A stretch of 64,000 nt of DNA from Atrichornis clamosus (taxonomy: Eukaryota; Chordata; Aves; Passeriformes; Menuridae), in assembly GCA_013400975.1 (NCBI GenBank), contig WBMZ01012070.1, positions 32,739 to 96,738 on the forward strand, in the 5' to 3' direction. Positions within the stretch are counted from its first letter, which is position 1, and each line of letters opens with the position of its first letter. The notes beneath the pieces are model-generated. The model was not told where the DNA came from, did not search any database, and saw nothing but the letters and a program-made list of their open reading frames with translations. The position numbers and the translations under genes are program-made. Of the stretch, positions 1-13,085 are shown piece by piece.

Positions 1-1018
1 AGAATCTATTGTACATATTATAGTCCAAGTAAATATGATAAGACTGCCAACTTTGCTTGAATAGGCCACCTGATCTCACTGGGAGTTCAAAAGATGTGAA
101 ATGCATTTGCACAGAGCTGCTCATTCTGGTACTGATCTAGGAGGTGCATGTAGCCCCTGTCTTGCCATGAAGGTAAGAGAGGAATGAACATGCAGTGTGA
201 GCCAGACCACAGAGATTGAGACCGGAGATATGGGAGGGTGCACAGAGACCTCGGTTCTGCCTGCGTTCCAGAGAGGCTGAGACCTCAGACCTTATCTCAG
301 TGATCAGGTGTCCTGGACCAATACCAACCCTGTGTGAAACTTTATACTACAAAATCTCAGAAGGAGGGACTTTTCCTCTTCTCTGTTTTCACATCAGAAC
401 CAGCACAGGACATACCTGCGCAGGTGAAGGGAGCAGTGCAGAGAGCAGGGTGCGCCCCAGTGTACCCACCACGAGCTGAGAACAAATGCAGTGGACAGCT
501 GTGGCTCACACTTTTGAACAATTGCAGTAATTTTCACTGAGGAAAACCCCACCCAAAACTACGTAGAAGGAGAAGGAATCCTTTAAGACTCCCAGTAAGA
601 CCTTCATTATGAAGGTTCATAATGAACCTTCAGGGTTCATTAAGGACCAAGTTTTTCCAAGCTACCATTTACTGCCTCTTGGAAAAACTATTATGTGGCA
701 CAACTGGGACAATTCTCACACAACAAGCACAAGAGATTATTTTCTCTAATTGTAAGCTAGCAGAGCCATAAAGAGGCATTTTGGTATCTATATCACTTTT
801 CTTTTTGTATTCGCTTGTAAGACCATCAGCACTTCATCCAGCTGCTCAGACCAGCTGTACCTCTTTCCTGACCTGCAGAAGCCTCTGCCCAGCAGGTTCT
901 GGTTTTAGTTACTTCAGCTTGACAGCCACTCAGAGTATCTGTCTCTCTTCACCAGCCATTCATAACCACTCTGTAAACAACTGCAGCACAAATAAGTAAT
1001 GGGTGGTTATAGAATAGA
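1..1018. other. Unique sequence, no gene seen
   Basis: The longest open frames here are under 90 codons, overlap each other in different frames and show no recognisable domain or splice-site arrangement. Apart from a short palindrome at 611-631 I see nothing to annotate. Confidence 0.6.
611..631. repeat. Short perfect palindrome
   Basis: GAAGGTTCAT at 611-620 and ATGAACCTTC at 622-631 are exact reverse complements around a single A. A partial third copy of the GGTTCATTA motif follows at about 634-642. It could form a small cruciform or hairpin, but nothing links it to a gene and it may be chance. Confidence 0.7.
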
Positions 1019-1300
1019 CAGGCTCTTTGTGGAGATGCATAGGACAAAAGGCAATGGACACCAGTTGCAACAAGGGAAATTTCAAATAGATCTAAGAAAA
1101 AAGTCTGCATGATGAGAGGAGTCAAACATGGATCAGGCAGCCCAGAGAGGATGTAGAACCTCAGTCTTTGGAGATGTTCAAAGACCCTCTGGGCAAGGCC
1201 CTAAACAACCTGCTCTATCTTTGGAGACAGTCCTGCTCAAGTTGGATGTTGGACTAGAGACCTCCAGAGGTCCTCTTTTCCTAAATTATTCTGTAATGCT
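1019..1300 (+). mobile_element. CR1 LINE 3' fragment
   Basis: This is the 3' untranslated end of a CR1 non-LTR retrotransposon in forward orientation. It follows the family pattern in order: a segment like 'ggacaaaaggcaatggacac' (1043-1062), then 'gcccagagaggatg' (about 1140), 'cttggagatgttcaa'-type text (1167-1182), 'caaggccctaaacaacctgc' (1195-1214) and 'ggactagagacctccagagg' (1251-1270). It ends in a decayed ATTCTGTAATG tail near 1298. The copy is truncated at its 5' end like almost all CR1s and has no coding capacity. Divergence suggests moderate age. The subfamily cannot be set by eye. Confidence 0.85.
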
Positions 1301-4300
1301 AGTAAATCTGCATCAAATAAATGTACTTTCATAACTAATTGCCAAAGGAGACATTTTGTTGCTAAAAGGGAAAAAAAAGTTAATGGAACAAGTTGGTGTA
1401 GTTTAAAGAGTACGGAAAAGGCCAAACAATTAGACTAAATACCATTGATAATGAGGAGGAGGAATCATATTAACACACAGCTGCAATTACAAAGCATAGT
1501 AGTATTCTTCTGAGAGCCCAGGGTGAGGCTGTGCCTGCAGCTATTTAGCCATGGAGGTGTAATATGGGTGCATGGAAAGCACTCTCTACATGCAGCAAGA
1601 GTTTTTGTTACTTTTGTGAAAGCAGCCATTTTTTCGCATATGTTCCCACTCCCAAGTTAATATCCATTTGCTGCAGACTGTAGCCTCATGCTTTTCATCA
1701 CTGAGTTATGCGAAAATTTGGCCATTAGGTAGAGAAAGCACTTAAAACACACTCTGTCCAGATTCATACTTGAAGAATGTAAAACCAGATAAAATAATAA
1801 AGCACCAAACTATAAGTTCAACCGTCATTTGTTCTAGTTTTTATGAACATTCAACATAATCCTCCCCAGTCCAAGGAAAATTTTGACAAACTGCAGCAAG
1901 TTCAGTCAGGAAGGCCACCAAGAAAAATGGGGAGAGTTCCTCAGGCTACACATGAGGAAGATGGGAAGCGTTTAAGCAGTGCCAGAACCATTTTCCAGTT
2001 TCCCATAGCTTGGTGCCCCCACACTGCCAGACTGCTGGTCAGAATCTCAGTACCTTTCACAGCTGCAGGAGTTTTCTCAGTCATGTTTGTTGTTCCATCA
2101 CTGGTTGTGTTTCAGATGGAGCTTGGTCATTGGCTCCATATCTGTTGTGTCTGATCAAAACTGGTTTAGACCACCTCAAAAGACTACAATGACTAACTTC
2201 CCTCTCATGATCCTGCAGTGCTACTACTGGGTTTTTACCTGTCATCCCTCCTCCCCTACCTGACACATCATCTCTGTTTTTTATCTAAAAGGTTTCAGCA
2301 AAAAGTGACAAGCACTGATTCAAACCGTTCCAGCCGAGGGAAGGAGCAGGGAAGGTTGCAATCCCTATGCACAGTGTCTGCTCCCCATAGCAAAATCAGT
2401 GGAGGGGAATAAAGGAGATATTTCCTGTAAGTTAAAGACACATTTCTAGTTTGCCAGGATCAGTCCCTGTTGATTAGATATAACATGTAGATACTGAAAG
2501 ACACTACTTCCTAGTTCTAAAAACTCCAGGAGCTCTCAAGATATAGAGAGAGTGCTGCAAAAAGCAAGAACAAAAATCAAGGGTTTGTGCACAACTTGCT
2601 AAATCTACAGCAACTGGGAACACTGCCAGACCAAACTGCTCCAATGAAGAGAGGCATTTGCCACAACAAACATTCCACTCCACATCCTGGATCACACAGT
2701 TTTAAAAAGACATATTTGAGCAGCAAATAAAATGCAATGATGATATCAAATTTAACATCAGAGAGGAATCTTTTAGAATCTGCCAGTCCTTTAAGTGTCA
2801 AATAGAGAAAAAATCAGAGGAGCTAAGACACTGCTTTTTGCTTTCCACTGTTTATGATGAAATGACTTATTCAGAGGACAGATACTGTGAATATGTGAGC
2901 TGTGCTATGACCAGCTGGCCTATTTTGGATTTCAGCCGCAATACACAGATGGAAAGTATGTTTCTAGATTGCATGAATTCTTTCTAAAATCTGCTTTTTT
3001 TTTTTTTAAATCAGCAATTACTGAGGTTAAGGAAAAAGTGTAACAGTTCTTTTGAAGCTTAAAGGGAGTTCAAAGATCGTTCAAACACCATTTTCTGAAT
3101 GTTTTTCTGGAGATCTGCATATCTTTTGTAACCCCACTGTTGAAATCTCAAACAGGTGACAGAAATTATATGTTGTTTCACAGTTTGCCCTATGGAAAAG
3201 GCTTGAAAAAAGTCAAACGATTTGACAGAGAAAAATGAAAGCTACCATGTGTATTTGCTGTCTCTGTCAACATAAGCTACATGCAGTTTGAGCAGGAGTC
3301 TTTCATTATCAACACCTCAAGGAATATAAAGAACTGGAGAAAATAGAAAGTAGGACCGTTCTAGGTGCCTTGCAGCATTGCTAGAGTCAAGTTGTCAAAA
3401 GCAATCTCCCTTCCTTTGCAAGATCAATTTGCGTACAAACTGCAGAGGCTGAATCAGTCCTCTCTTCTTACGTGGAATGCTGAGAGGCAACATTTCTGGA
3501 TTAACTTCCATTAATCATTCTTGGATCCCAGCTTTTTTCTTTCTTTTAAATCCATATACAAAACCTCACAAACTCACTCAGACTGATGTCTTGTTTCAGA
3601 TTACAATTGCTATATCAATGGCCTCTTTAGGACCAGTATATTCTACTTTAGTGTTTATAGGGACATTATCAAGTAGGTCTAGTCCTTCCAAAATGTAGTG
3701 CCCACACACAACTAAACCAGGATGCTGTATGTGATAATGGGAAAAGGAATGGTTCTAGGCATACCCATACAGCCAACTGATTTCTACTCTCCATCTGTCA
3801 ACAGATGAAAAATAGGAAGCTTCTTAAAACAAGGAAGTACAGAACTGTAGTCATATCTTTGCTAGGAGCCCTCTGCAAATCCCAAAAGTGACAATTGTCC
3901 CATAATCTGCATGTGAAAGAATCTGAACTTCAAGGTTTTATGTTTTGCCTACTTAGGGAAGTGAAAAAACCAGCTCAGGCCTCAGCAAATGAAGACTAGG
4001 CCTGGTTATAAATAATTACTTCTAGAACTGGCCTCCACTTACCTTCAATTCAGGCTTTGTTAGTGGTCAGTAACAGTTGTTAAAACAGGATTTTATTCCA
4101 AAACGTGAAAGTGTACCAAGTGCAGTCACTTGCTGGTAAAACAAGCACATAAATAGCATGATTTTATTTTAGAGGGAGAAAAAACCCCAGCAACTCCCTG
4201 CCTTCCCCTGTTCTCCCCCTCCCCACACGCCAAGCACTCTACTGCCATAGTACTTTTATTCACCCATAAACAAATCAGTGGTTTAGCTCTCTTCTTGTAC

Positions 4301-5994
4301 TGACAGAAAAAGGTCTACTGTGACCTGGAAAACTCAGCAAGTTGCTGAATAGGTCTATCCATACTTCTGGGTTGATTTCTTTATTTATTCTTTAAGAGAA
4401 GCCTACAAATATATTTTGGCCAAAGACCTTGGCCCTCTCATCAAGATAAAAAAAAGCATATTGTAAAAATCATATTTTTCTGAAATGCAGAATCATCTCT
4501 AGATAGCTTCATAATAAGCCATTTTCTCATTCTTTATAGGTTGTCTGTAAGACAACAAAGAAACCTTGTGTAAGTAAGCTTGCGCTGTAATGTTTTGCTA
4601 TGCACCGTGTTCATGTATTTTCACTGATCTATTACTGAGCAAGGGTAGCAAGTGACCTGGAGAAAACAACAACAAAAAAAATGTTCTGTATGATTGAGAA
4701 TATCTTCTTTATATGCTCCGTAACACTGTTTTGCAATATTCCCAAAATGGCAGCTGCCCCTTTGGACAGCTCTCTAAGGAGGGGAAGACAGTATTGCCAT
4801 AGCCACAAAAAACAAATATATTTGATTAAGTCATATACCAAAGAGTACCTTTCCTGTTCAATCAGATTCAACCCTGTTGAAATAATATGACAGGATTTTT
4901 GCCTCATGTTGATACAAATAGGCAGTGTTCCAGATATCTCCACTGAGAATATCACTTTAAAACTAGGCAAACGATCAAAAAGAAAAGCCTCTTGAATAGT
5001 TTTAGTTTTCTAGAATTTGCCAAGGCTGCTTACTGCTAGGCTACTCTCCCTGCAGCACTATTTTGTTGGACAGAGAGCCCAAGCCCCCTGGTTTCTTCAA
5101 GCCTTGTAAGCATTACGCCCTTAGAATGGGCAACAATACACAATTATTTGAAACGTCAGAACAAAACAGAACAATTGACATCTAGAGTATCAGGTGTCAA
5201 CTTCTCATAGCAAGCCATTTGCAGCGAACCCTTGCAAGAGAAAGGTCAGAGAAAAATTATCTTTTAAAGCATACAATGTCAGGAATTTTTCTTTAATTCA
5301 TTCAGCTTTGCAATTCAAATTTTCTTTAATTCATTTCAGAAGAGTTAAGAGAGCCTTACTATGAAGAGGAACAGTTTCTCAAAAGAGTAACTCCTCCATC
5401 AGATTCTTTTCCACACACCATCTTATAGAGATATCTGTTGATTTTTATACTTAGAATTATTTTTAAGCTTCTCAGCAGAACATTAGAAGTATTAGAGGTC
5501 TAATATTCTAATTTTTTTCCTAAATTTACTCCAGTAACTCTAATATTTTGAGGAGTATTGGAGGTCAAGGTAGACTGAGATGGGTTATATTTTCCTTATA
5601 CTTCTTCAGAATACTTATTTTTAAGGTTTGAGTCAACAACAAACAAGACAGCCCATTAAGGGGCAGGAACCTATTTCTGAGTCTCCTTTAGTCAGGTACT
5701 TACACGAGCACTCCAACGTGTAAGAAAAATGAATAGATTCTCCTACTTTCCAATACCTGTACCAGTAGCTATTCGTGGTATTTCCCTTCACAGGACTGAA
5801 GTACCAAAGAAGGATTTGAGTCAGCAGGTAACATTCACCCCAGGTCTACAATCTCCTGTGGATTTATACACAAGGTTAAACAGACGGAAGTAAAAAGAAA
5901 AAAGGGACAAAGAAATTAAGTCAAGAGTGCAAGACATACATTTCATGCTGATGAAAGAGTGAGGTGTGTTTGCTCTCATCTCTGTGTAAGTTGC
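1301..5994. other. Unique AT-rich sequence, no gene seen
   Basis: Nothing here looks like an exon or a recognisable repeat. There is a T-run near 2996-3007, an A-rich run at 4663-4681 and a partial local duplication at 5284-5339. The longest open frame (minus strand, 4632-4970, 112 codons) has no family resemblance that I recognise and sits over an overlapping frame on the other strand. Confidence 0.55.
5284..5339. repeat. Local two-copy tandem duplication
   Basis: A motif of the form AATTTTTCTTTAATTCATTCAG (5284-5305) recurs with small changes at 5317-5339, a period of about 34 bases. It is a short, diverged direct duplication with no visible function. Confidence 0.6.
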
Positions 5995-6080
5995 TCAGTA
6001 GCTGTGGCAAGTCACTGGGAAAGCCTTCAATATCAACTCTACCATTTCTCCATCCATAGAAAATATTGCTATTAGTCATA
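5995..6080 (+). repeat. Possible MIR-type SINE remnant
   Basis: The order 'cagtagctgtggcaagtcac', a gap, then 'ccatttctccatccatagaaaat' followed by 'ttgctattag' resembles the MIR core region (a 'tagctgtgtgacc...caagtcac' block, then 'cagtttcctcatctgtaaaat', then 'ataataat'). The match is weak and read by eye. MIR-type elements are rare and old in birds, so this may be coincidence. Confidence 0.35.
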
Positions 6081-6225
6081 TTTTAGTCTAGTAGTCTTGC
6101 TGCCACCATATTGTAAATTAACCTGGAACTGACATGAGCAGAGGTGTGTTTTTTCCTGTGGAATAAATTTTAAAATCTTTAAAAATAATCACTTTCCAGG
6201 TAGTTCTTCCATTTATGACGATTCA

Positions 6226-6640
6226 ACACGACATATAAACCTGACAACCAGCACCTGCACAGCGCTTGAGTCTCAGAGCCCAGCGGGCTGGAAGGACCCC
6301 CATTCTGTTCTGCCTATGGCACAGATCTCGGGATACGCGTGCTCCTGAGGGATCGCTTTCCGTCCCTCACGCCCACACCTCTCCGGTCTCAGGCAGATGT
6401 GCTCGCACGGGGCCGATGCCCTGTCCTCGCAGGGCTGTCCCTGCAGCCGGCGGTCCCGCGGGCAGCCTGTCGGAAGGTGGCACCATGGAGATGCGGATGT
6501 CCCCGGGCGGCTGGGCTCCTCCTGCTCCTGCGCGGTGCCACAGCAAAACATCGCTTACACGACGTTAATTTTTCAGTAGGGTCATAGAACACGGATCCCG
6601 CTCGCCGTTTGGATGCATTGCCAGCGTGACGGCGTCTCTC
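6226..6640. promoter_or_regulatory. CpG-island-like block with TATA-like box
   Basis: I count about 33 CpG dinucleotides between roughly 6258 and 6640, against very few in the AT-rich sequence on either side. An ATATAAA motif lies at 6233-6239, about 25-30 bases before the GC-rich part begins, a spacing that would fit a core promoter firing to the right. No repeat family is recognised in the block. Several open frames cross it on both strands (up to 125 codons on the minus strand at 6389-6766), but GC-rich sequence lacks stops by chance and none shows a domain. One plus-strand frame has a leucine run (LLLLL) that is not enough to call a signal peptide. Alternatives: a first exon of an unrecognised gene or non-coding RNA, an old GC-rich insertion, or an orphan CpG island acting as an enhancer. 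Confidence 0.5.
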
Positions 6641-7429
6641 ATCACTAAACAAAAGGAAGAAAAAAGTTCTGCCGCTGCTTTTCAGCACTGGGTGGCCAAG
6701 CTGAGTGACTCTATACTCCATCATGTTGAGAACAAAAGTTGAAGAGACGCGTGTTCTGAGTAGCAAAAAAAAAAGTGTACAGAAGGTAGAAACCAGGTCA
6801 GGTTAGTAAGAACAACCATAAGAAAGTAGTTTAAGTACATACAGTTAAAATTAGAAATGCCTACGTGAGATATGAGTAATGTCTTGTTATATTTTCTCTA
6901 ACTATATCAGTGCTAAGCAGATGATCAGAAAAGTTTCAGTCTGGTTGCTGAAGAATAATTAATGGTACGGGTAAAAGAGACTAAGAAAAGCAGCATGTTT
7001 AATTTCTTCTTTCTTTTTTTCTCTACTCTCCACAGCTGCAAGCCAATGGCTAACAGATCAGAGACTAAAACAGGTTACTAGAGCAGATTTTACAGAATAT
7101 ATTTGGTTGTTTTCAGATCAGTTGTGCCAAAAACATTCACTGTGGACTACTCTGGACCAGATATCAGTCACAAGAAGATTTGCTATTATTTTTGAGAACC
7201 CATAGAAGAAAGGGAAATGCCAGAAACTTAAAAATACAAGTTTCTCATTTAATTTCTAAAGGGAGAAGGTGGTGGTGGCAGGGTAGAAATCACAGACTTA
7301 CCTTTTGTTCTGTTTTCAGAATAAAAATCCCATTAAAAATGAAAAATAAGGAAATGCTGTATCTTAGTGGTTAAGTAGTTAATATTAATTAAGTAGTAGA
7401 ATGATGAATTGTGCTGAGATCTGCAGTAA
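6641..7429. other. Unique sequence, no gene seen
   Basis: AT-rich DNA with an A-run at 6764-6774 and a pyrimidine stretch near 7008-7030. Several GT dinucleotides in donor-like context (for example 'ccaggtcagg' and 'caggttagtaag' around 6793-6811) would suit an exon ending downstream of the CpG island, but such sites are common by chance. Confidence 0.5.
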
Positions 7430-7810
7430 ATATCTCTTGGGCCCCTTAGTATTCAATATTTTTATTAGAGATATAGAAGATGGACTGGAGAGCCTGCAGA
7501 CTTAAAAAACACACAACGCAAAACTGGGAATGAGTGCAAGAGTGGAGAAACACAGGCTTGGAATACAAATGATCTTGACAAAATGGAGGAATGCCTAGAA
7601 AAAAAGACTGGGTACAGTTCAATCAGAACAACCACAAATATTTATATTGGGTAGGAAGACAAAGAGCACAAAAATGGAGGGAGAATATCTGGCTAAGCAG
7701 TGGCTTTGCAGAAATGGATCTAGGTATTATAGGAAATCACAAGTCGAATAATGTGTCAAAAATGTAATGCTGTCGTGAAAACAGCAAATCATAAAAAGAT
7801 AAATATGAAG
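7430..7810 (+). mobile_element. Ancient CR1-type LINE fragment
   Basis: Despite heavy decay the order of motifs matches the reverse-transcriptase/3' coding part of old amniote CR1-group elements: 'tattcaatatttttattaga' (7451-7470), 'gatatagaagatgga', 'aaactggga', 'atgatcttgacaaaatgga' (about 7569-7587), and near the end 'gaaatggatctaggtattat' (7710-7729) followed by 'atcacaagtcgaataatgtg' (7736-7755). Stops and frameshifts are throughout, so it is non-functional. It is clearly older than the CR1 copies at 17.1 and 33.1 kb. The right boundary is uncertain. Confidence 0.6.
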
Positions 7811-9351
7811 AAAAATGAAAATAATTGAACCTTTTGAGAGATGGCTCATTTTTGACAATGGTAGAAAATGGATGACAATGGGGGTCTTCCAACCGAGAAT
7901 GTGTGAACAAATTTTATTCTGGAAAAAAAGGAAAACAACAAGGAAAATAAGAAACAAACCAGACCAAAATAGGATAAATGTAAGATAGTAATTGTTTTCT
8001 TAAGGGAATTTAACCAATTTCCATTTCATTCTTATGCTGTATATCAGAGGTTAATATCTGAGTAAGGATAGTTAAATTGGCTTTTTATTATTGAATTATA
8101 ATCACTTGAGCAATTATAAAAACAGGTGTTGCTGATTGAAATAAATTATTCCTTCACCTGATCACTATACAGTTGATAAGAACTCAAGATTGCTACACAA
8201 GTACTCTCTCACTTGTGCTGAAGCCTTCTTCAAAGGCATTTATTAAGCCAAGATGCTCTGGAAAGAAACTCCACTGAAGGACAAGGACAAAGATTAAAAT
8301 CTTCTAAGAAAGAGTGTGCAGGCTGTGGTGTCTGCAGATCTTGATTTGATCATTAAGTAGCCTTGATACTAAGTTGACTGTTGAAAAGAAGTGTTTTCAA
8401 TGTGTCTACAGGAATTTTCTCAGGCTTCTAGACCTATCACTCAATCTTAAATCCTTCAGTCTATAAAGTTTGCAAGTGTGCAGTGTAATAGTATGTTTAA
8501 TGGCTCAGCTAGACACAAGTTAAAGTAGTAGATAGTATTTAGTTTAGCCTTAGCAATAAGATGACTGGAAAAACACCAGGGGGTTCAGTAGAAATATTTT
8601 CCACAAGCAGCTGGAAAATAAGCTTGCCTGCAAACCCAGTGGATATAACTGCTGCTCTAAAATGAAATACCAGTACATTGTATGAAGTAGCAGGCATTAT
8701 CTGAAATGCTTTAATAGGATCAATGTAATTCTATATGAGTTATAACAAGTAAAATGCCTATTCTGAGATGGTTTATCTGCCATGTAATGGATGTTCATTC
8801 TGATTTTCCCTCTGACAGAACACTCCCTGAACTTTTGTCTAAACTAGGGTAATTTAAAATTTTTATGTGGACTCTTAATCATTCTTTCTCATTGATCATC
8901 CACCCATTCAACACAAAGTTTCACGTATTTGTCTCACCATTGTAAGCAATGTTATACCTCATGTTAGGCAACACTGAGACAGTAGGCTGTCTATTCTGAG
9001 TAAATTCATTTTTATATACCTCTGTGAAAGTCCAGTTGCCTCATGAATGTGGAAATCCTGTGCCTTTCGTGGCATAAGCATGCATGGAAGTAAGCAGTTT
9101 GATTAATTGTGTTGTGAAACTGAGATAAATACAGTATTTTGAGGTACTTAGATTTTTCAGCCTCTAAAATGCAAGCCTATTCACTCTGGCAAAAATCTTG
9201 TTCACCCTATTCGATCCAATTAGTTTGTAATGGAGCAGCTGTCCCAGCTTTATCGAGAATTCATAATAGGGTTTCTACAAGTTTTTACAGGAAGTCAAAT
9301 GCGGAGTTACCGTTTTGGTGCTTGTATTGTGTTGCAGCGTTCTGCCTTTGC

Positions 9352-9372
9352 TCACTGCTGTTTGAGCAGTGA
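9352..9372. repeat. Short hairpin
   Basis: TCACTGCT (9352-9359) and AGCAGTGA (9365-9372) are exact reverse complements around the loop GTTTG. There is no T-run after it and no neighbouring gene, so no terminator or RNA function is implied. Confidence 0.6.
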
Positions 9373-11206
9373 ACATTTGCTCCAACTAAAGGTGCCATGG
9401 AGACAGTGCTAAGTTAGAACTTAACAAGCGATCTTAGCACAGTCTGTGTGTCCAGCTGCTTTGCCTTTTTGCACTGACAGAAAACTTTCTCAACAGGCTA
9501 CCGTAAATTCCTTTCTCAGTTGATGACCCATGTTGCGCAAAGAAGTTTACTGCCTTTGGTACAAGCCAAAATACCCACTGCCAGATGTAAAAGAATAAGA
9601 CCGCTTTTTAAAAAAATTTGTTTTCTCTCTCGGGAAGAATTGGTTTTGAGCCTACATTTCATGAAGAGACGTTTCTGGTGGGTTTCTGAACTTCATCTAA
9701 CCCCACCTATGCAAAGAGGCTCCCAGAAAGATGTAGGCAGGTGGACACAGGTCTCCTAGATAATCTTTCTCAACAGTGGAATCATTAATGATAAATATTA
9801 CTAGACTTATAAAGAATAAATCTCCTAAAAGCAAAGTTGGCTGATCTTGTGATGAGGAACAGAAAACATTCAGGGAACAGAAATGTAGAAATAATTGACT
9901 GATAGCAGCAAAACAATTGATTCTGTTTCATGACAATTTTATATCAAAACCTGCAGCTGCAGCACCATCATGCAGAAGGAAACCTCTTTCCAAAAGTCCA
10001 AGAAAATATATTCAAAAGCTTTGAATTCAACCAATGAAAACTGTGCTTTAGGTAAGTCAGTAACTTTGAAAAGAATATAAACAAATCATTCATAGCATTA
10101 CAATTTACAACAATCTCCATAAATGGTTAAGTAACATAATTTATAAATGCAGTCAGTGCCTTAAGGTTTCTCAGAAGAGTTAAGATTTTTTTCAAAGGCA
10201 TTGACTTCTACAGATAATTTCTGTAAATAACTGTTGACATATATACTGTGTGTACATTATTTTTGATAGTAAAAATTTGTGCTGCTCTGGATGCATGGAT
10301 GAAATGGTATATGTTTCTCTGTGATACCTGATTTCACATACATAATCAAATAAAGTTTTCAGGTAAAATTGCTTTATTGAATTCCTATGACGCATTTCCG
10401 TAAGTATTCTTTAATATTTCTGTAACATTTATGTAAACTTCATCCAGTGAATTGACTAGTGAAAATAAAACAACACAAATACCGATCTGAATCATATATT
10501 CATTGTAATATTTCTATTGTTCAACAATTTCAATCATACATCTCAAGGCTGATAAAGCACGACTTTGATATTTGTGTGTAATTAGGAAAACCTGTCTAAA
10601 CTTTTTAGAAAGGAAAACATGGCATTTCTAATACTAATCTGGTTAAAAATGCGAAAAGCTGAGTAATAAAAGATGTCCTGAGCCTTCAGAGAAAGACAGT
10701 GGTTTCCAGACTTCAGTCTTTGAACCACAAGATGTCTATGAGGATAAAGGAGCAAAGGACCTGCTCAGATTATCTTTGCTGGTTGACATTTATTGCTACA
10801 ACTTGTTAAAATTTACCTTCGATTTAATAAGTCACAGTTTCAGGCAGATTCTATAACCACCAAGCTTTACCTGAGAATGTTCTAGCAGTGGGATCCCAGC
10901 AGATGGCATATATCACCATTGTTCCACAGGACCCACTCCAGCTGATCCCTTTCAGTGAATTCTGACTCTTTGTCAGATTCTGCTGCTTTATGTTAGTGCA
11001 GAACAAGACTCGCCTGAGCATCACTGGCTAGAAAAGTCAAGAGGACATTTCCAGCTTAAGCAGGTATTTTATTTTATGATGATGGTTATTTTTATATCTT
11101 TATAACAAAAATAGTCAATGGTGAAGTGTTAAACTATTAAAAAATTTAAAAGTCAGTGTGCGCTCTTTGGTTAAAGGAAATTTTGGTGGTTCAGGCTGTG
11201 TAAAAC

Positions 11207-11256
11207 ACTACAGGTGAGTGTTCTAACTCTAACTACAGGTGAGAGTTCTAAATTTG
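11207..11256. repeat. Two-copy 25-bp tandem duplication
   Basis: ACTACAGGTGAG starts at 11207 and again at 11232, each followed by a similar 'tgttctaa / agttctaa' segment, giving a 25-base period. Both copies contain CAGGTGAG, which resembles a splice donor, but no exon is recognised to their left. Confidence 0.65.
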
Positions 11257-13085
11257 CAGTGACTTCTGTAACAAGATCACATGTGGAAAAAACAGCAGAC
11301 TTTCGCCATATCAGAAACTTGGATGTCCAATTCCAAAGCATGCAAGAACACCAAGAACACTAAATCAGACCACCCCTGAAAAGCGATCTTAATGTTTCAC
11401 CAGGTGACTTCTCTTTAAAGAAGCTTTGTTCTTCCCAAATCTTAGGGTTTTGAGGAAATTAAAGATACCTTCTTTATGCTTGGGCCTTTTAAACAGGTAG
11501 CAGTAGATTTCTAACTGTACCTGAATGGCTGTACTACCTAAAGTACTGTTGCAAGACAGACATCTGTGGTTTTATGAGTGATCACTGAGCCACCAGATTC
11601 TTCTCTGGCACTGTATAAGTTTCTGTGAAATTCTACAAAAACACCTTAATTTTAAATTCCCTGTGCCATGCTCCTACTCCTACTGCATTACACCTTATTC
11701 ATCCTATTTGGGGCAGTCCATCCCTCTGGGGCCTCTCAAAGCATCTCAACAATATTTGGCTGATTATCCTGTCTAGGTACAGGGAAAGCTTACTTTGCTC
11801 TGAAAATGAAAGATTGTCAAATTATTCTTATAGAAGTGGAGGCTTTCTGTTAAACTGTTTTGTAAGTTCTATTATTTCCATCAGTGACCTGAAATAGCAG
11901 CTCATCTCTATCAGTTTCATTATTTTCCTTCAGTGGGGAGGCACAAGGAAGAGAAAGAGTAAGGGAGGCAAAGCATTATTCTGGGACCAGATCATATTCC
12001 TAGTTACCATTCCCACAAGACCATCAGTTTGTTGTGGCCTTTGCTGTTAATTGTCAAAAAATGCCTTGGGTTCACAAAGGATTGCAGTGGTCTTGTGTGA
12101 GTTTCCAACATAGATTTCATCCCTCTTGCTTGAAACACAAGAAACCTTTCTTGCTTTCTACCTTGAATATATGATTTTAGAACAAAATCCCATCATATTA
12201 AATTTTCCACTTTATTTCGTGACAATTTAGGGAAATTATAAGCACCATTTAAAACAATCTAGAAAGCAAAATTCCTCAAAACAACTGGTTTTATAACTTC
12301 TTGATACTTCAGTATTTAAATTTATTAAAGTGAAGATAAATACAGTATTATGACCATTATCAAACAGTAAAATTTCATACAAATCATAGAATTTTTTCTA
12401 ATGTTTAGAACAGCTTGTCTGTCAGGCCTCTGAGTGCACCAATAGGTCTTAATGGCCCTGTCCAGCCTGGCCTGAAACCTTCATCCACATCCTCTGCCCA
12501 TGGGCCAAAGAGCTCTATCTAAACTCAAGCCTTGTTCTTCATTCCTTCCCCAGGCACAGCTAAGGCTGTGGATATACCCTGGATCACGCTGCAGCTTTGT
12601 CTCTGGTTGTGTCTCCTGAGTGGACCTGGTTCAGGTTTTGATTAAACCGTGACTTGTCACTAGCACTCTGCTCAGCCAGGCCCGGTGCTGTGGGGCTGCG
12701 CTGTGCTCATTAAGGGTGACTGTCATCACCCTTGGATTTTGTCTTGTCCTCTCTCGTGGTGCAGCATTGCTCTGGTTGACTTTTGAGAAGGGCCTTCCCT
12801 GCAGGTGGTCAGCACCAGACCCTGCTGTGCTGCCTGCTGTATCCGCCCTGCCTTCAGGGTTCTGCAGTAGCCTGGCTGCCAGCAGCCCCAGACCAGCCCT
12901 GCTCGCCCTCTGTCCTGCTTCCAGCCAGGACAGGGTTCATTTTTGCAGTAGTCAGGAAGGGACGTGACTGGGACGCTGAGGTTATTCTGTGCCACCTCAC
13001 ATCATGTCTAGCGGAAAGGGAGTCTCGTTCTGGGGAGAAGGAGTTCCTTCTGATCGAGTAAGCATGGCAGATGGAGCAGTGGGGT

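Larger units (their letters stand above)
7811..12415. other. Unique AT-rich sequence, no gene seen
   Basis: I find no repeat family or exon here. Small structures inside are a hairpin at 9352-9372 and a two-copy duplication at 11207-11256. Open frames of 60-90 codons (for example 9139-9372 and 11625-11897, plus strand) lack domains and have no supporting splice or start context. Confidence 0.55.

Noticed and set aside
6266..6766. Five overlapping frames including one with a leucine run that resembles a signal peptide
   Set aside because: GC-rich CpG island; frames conflict on both strands, and no domain or splice evidence picks one.
9352..9372. Hairpin as a transcription terminator
   Set aside because: No T-run, no upstream gene and a eukaryotic genome; intrinsic bacterial-type terminators do not apply.
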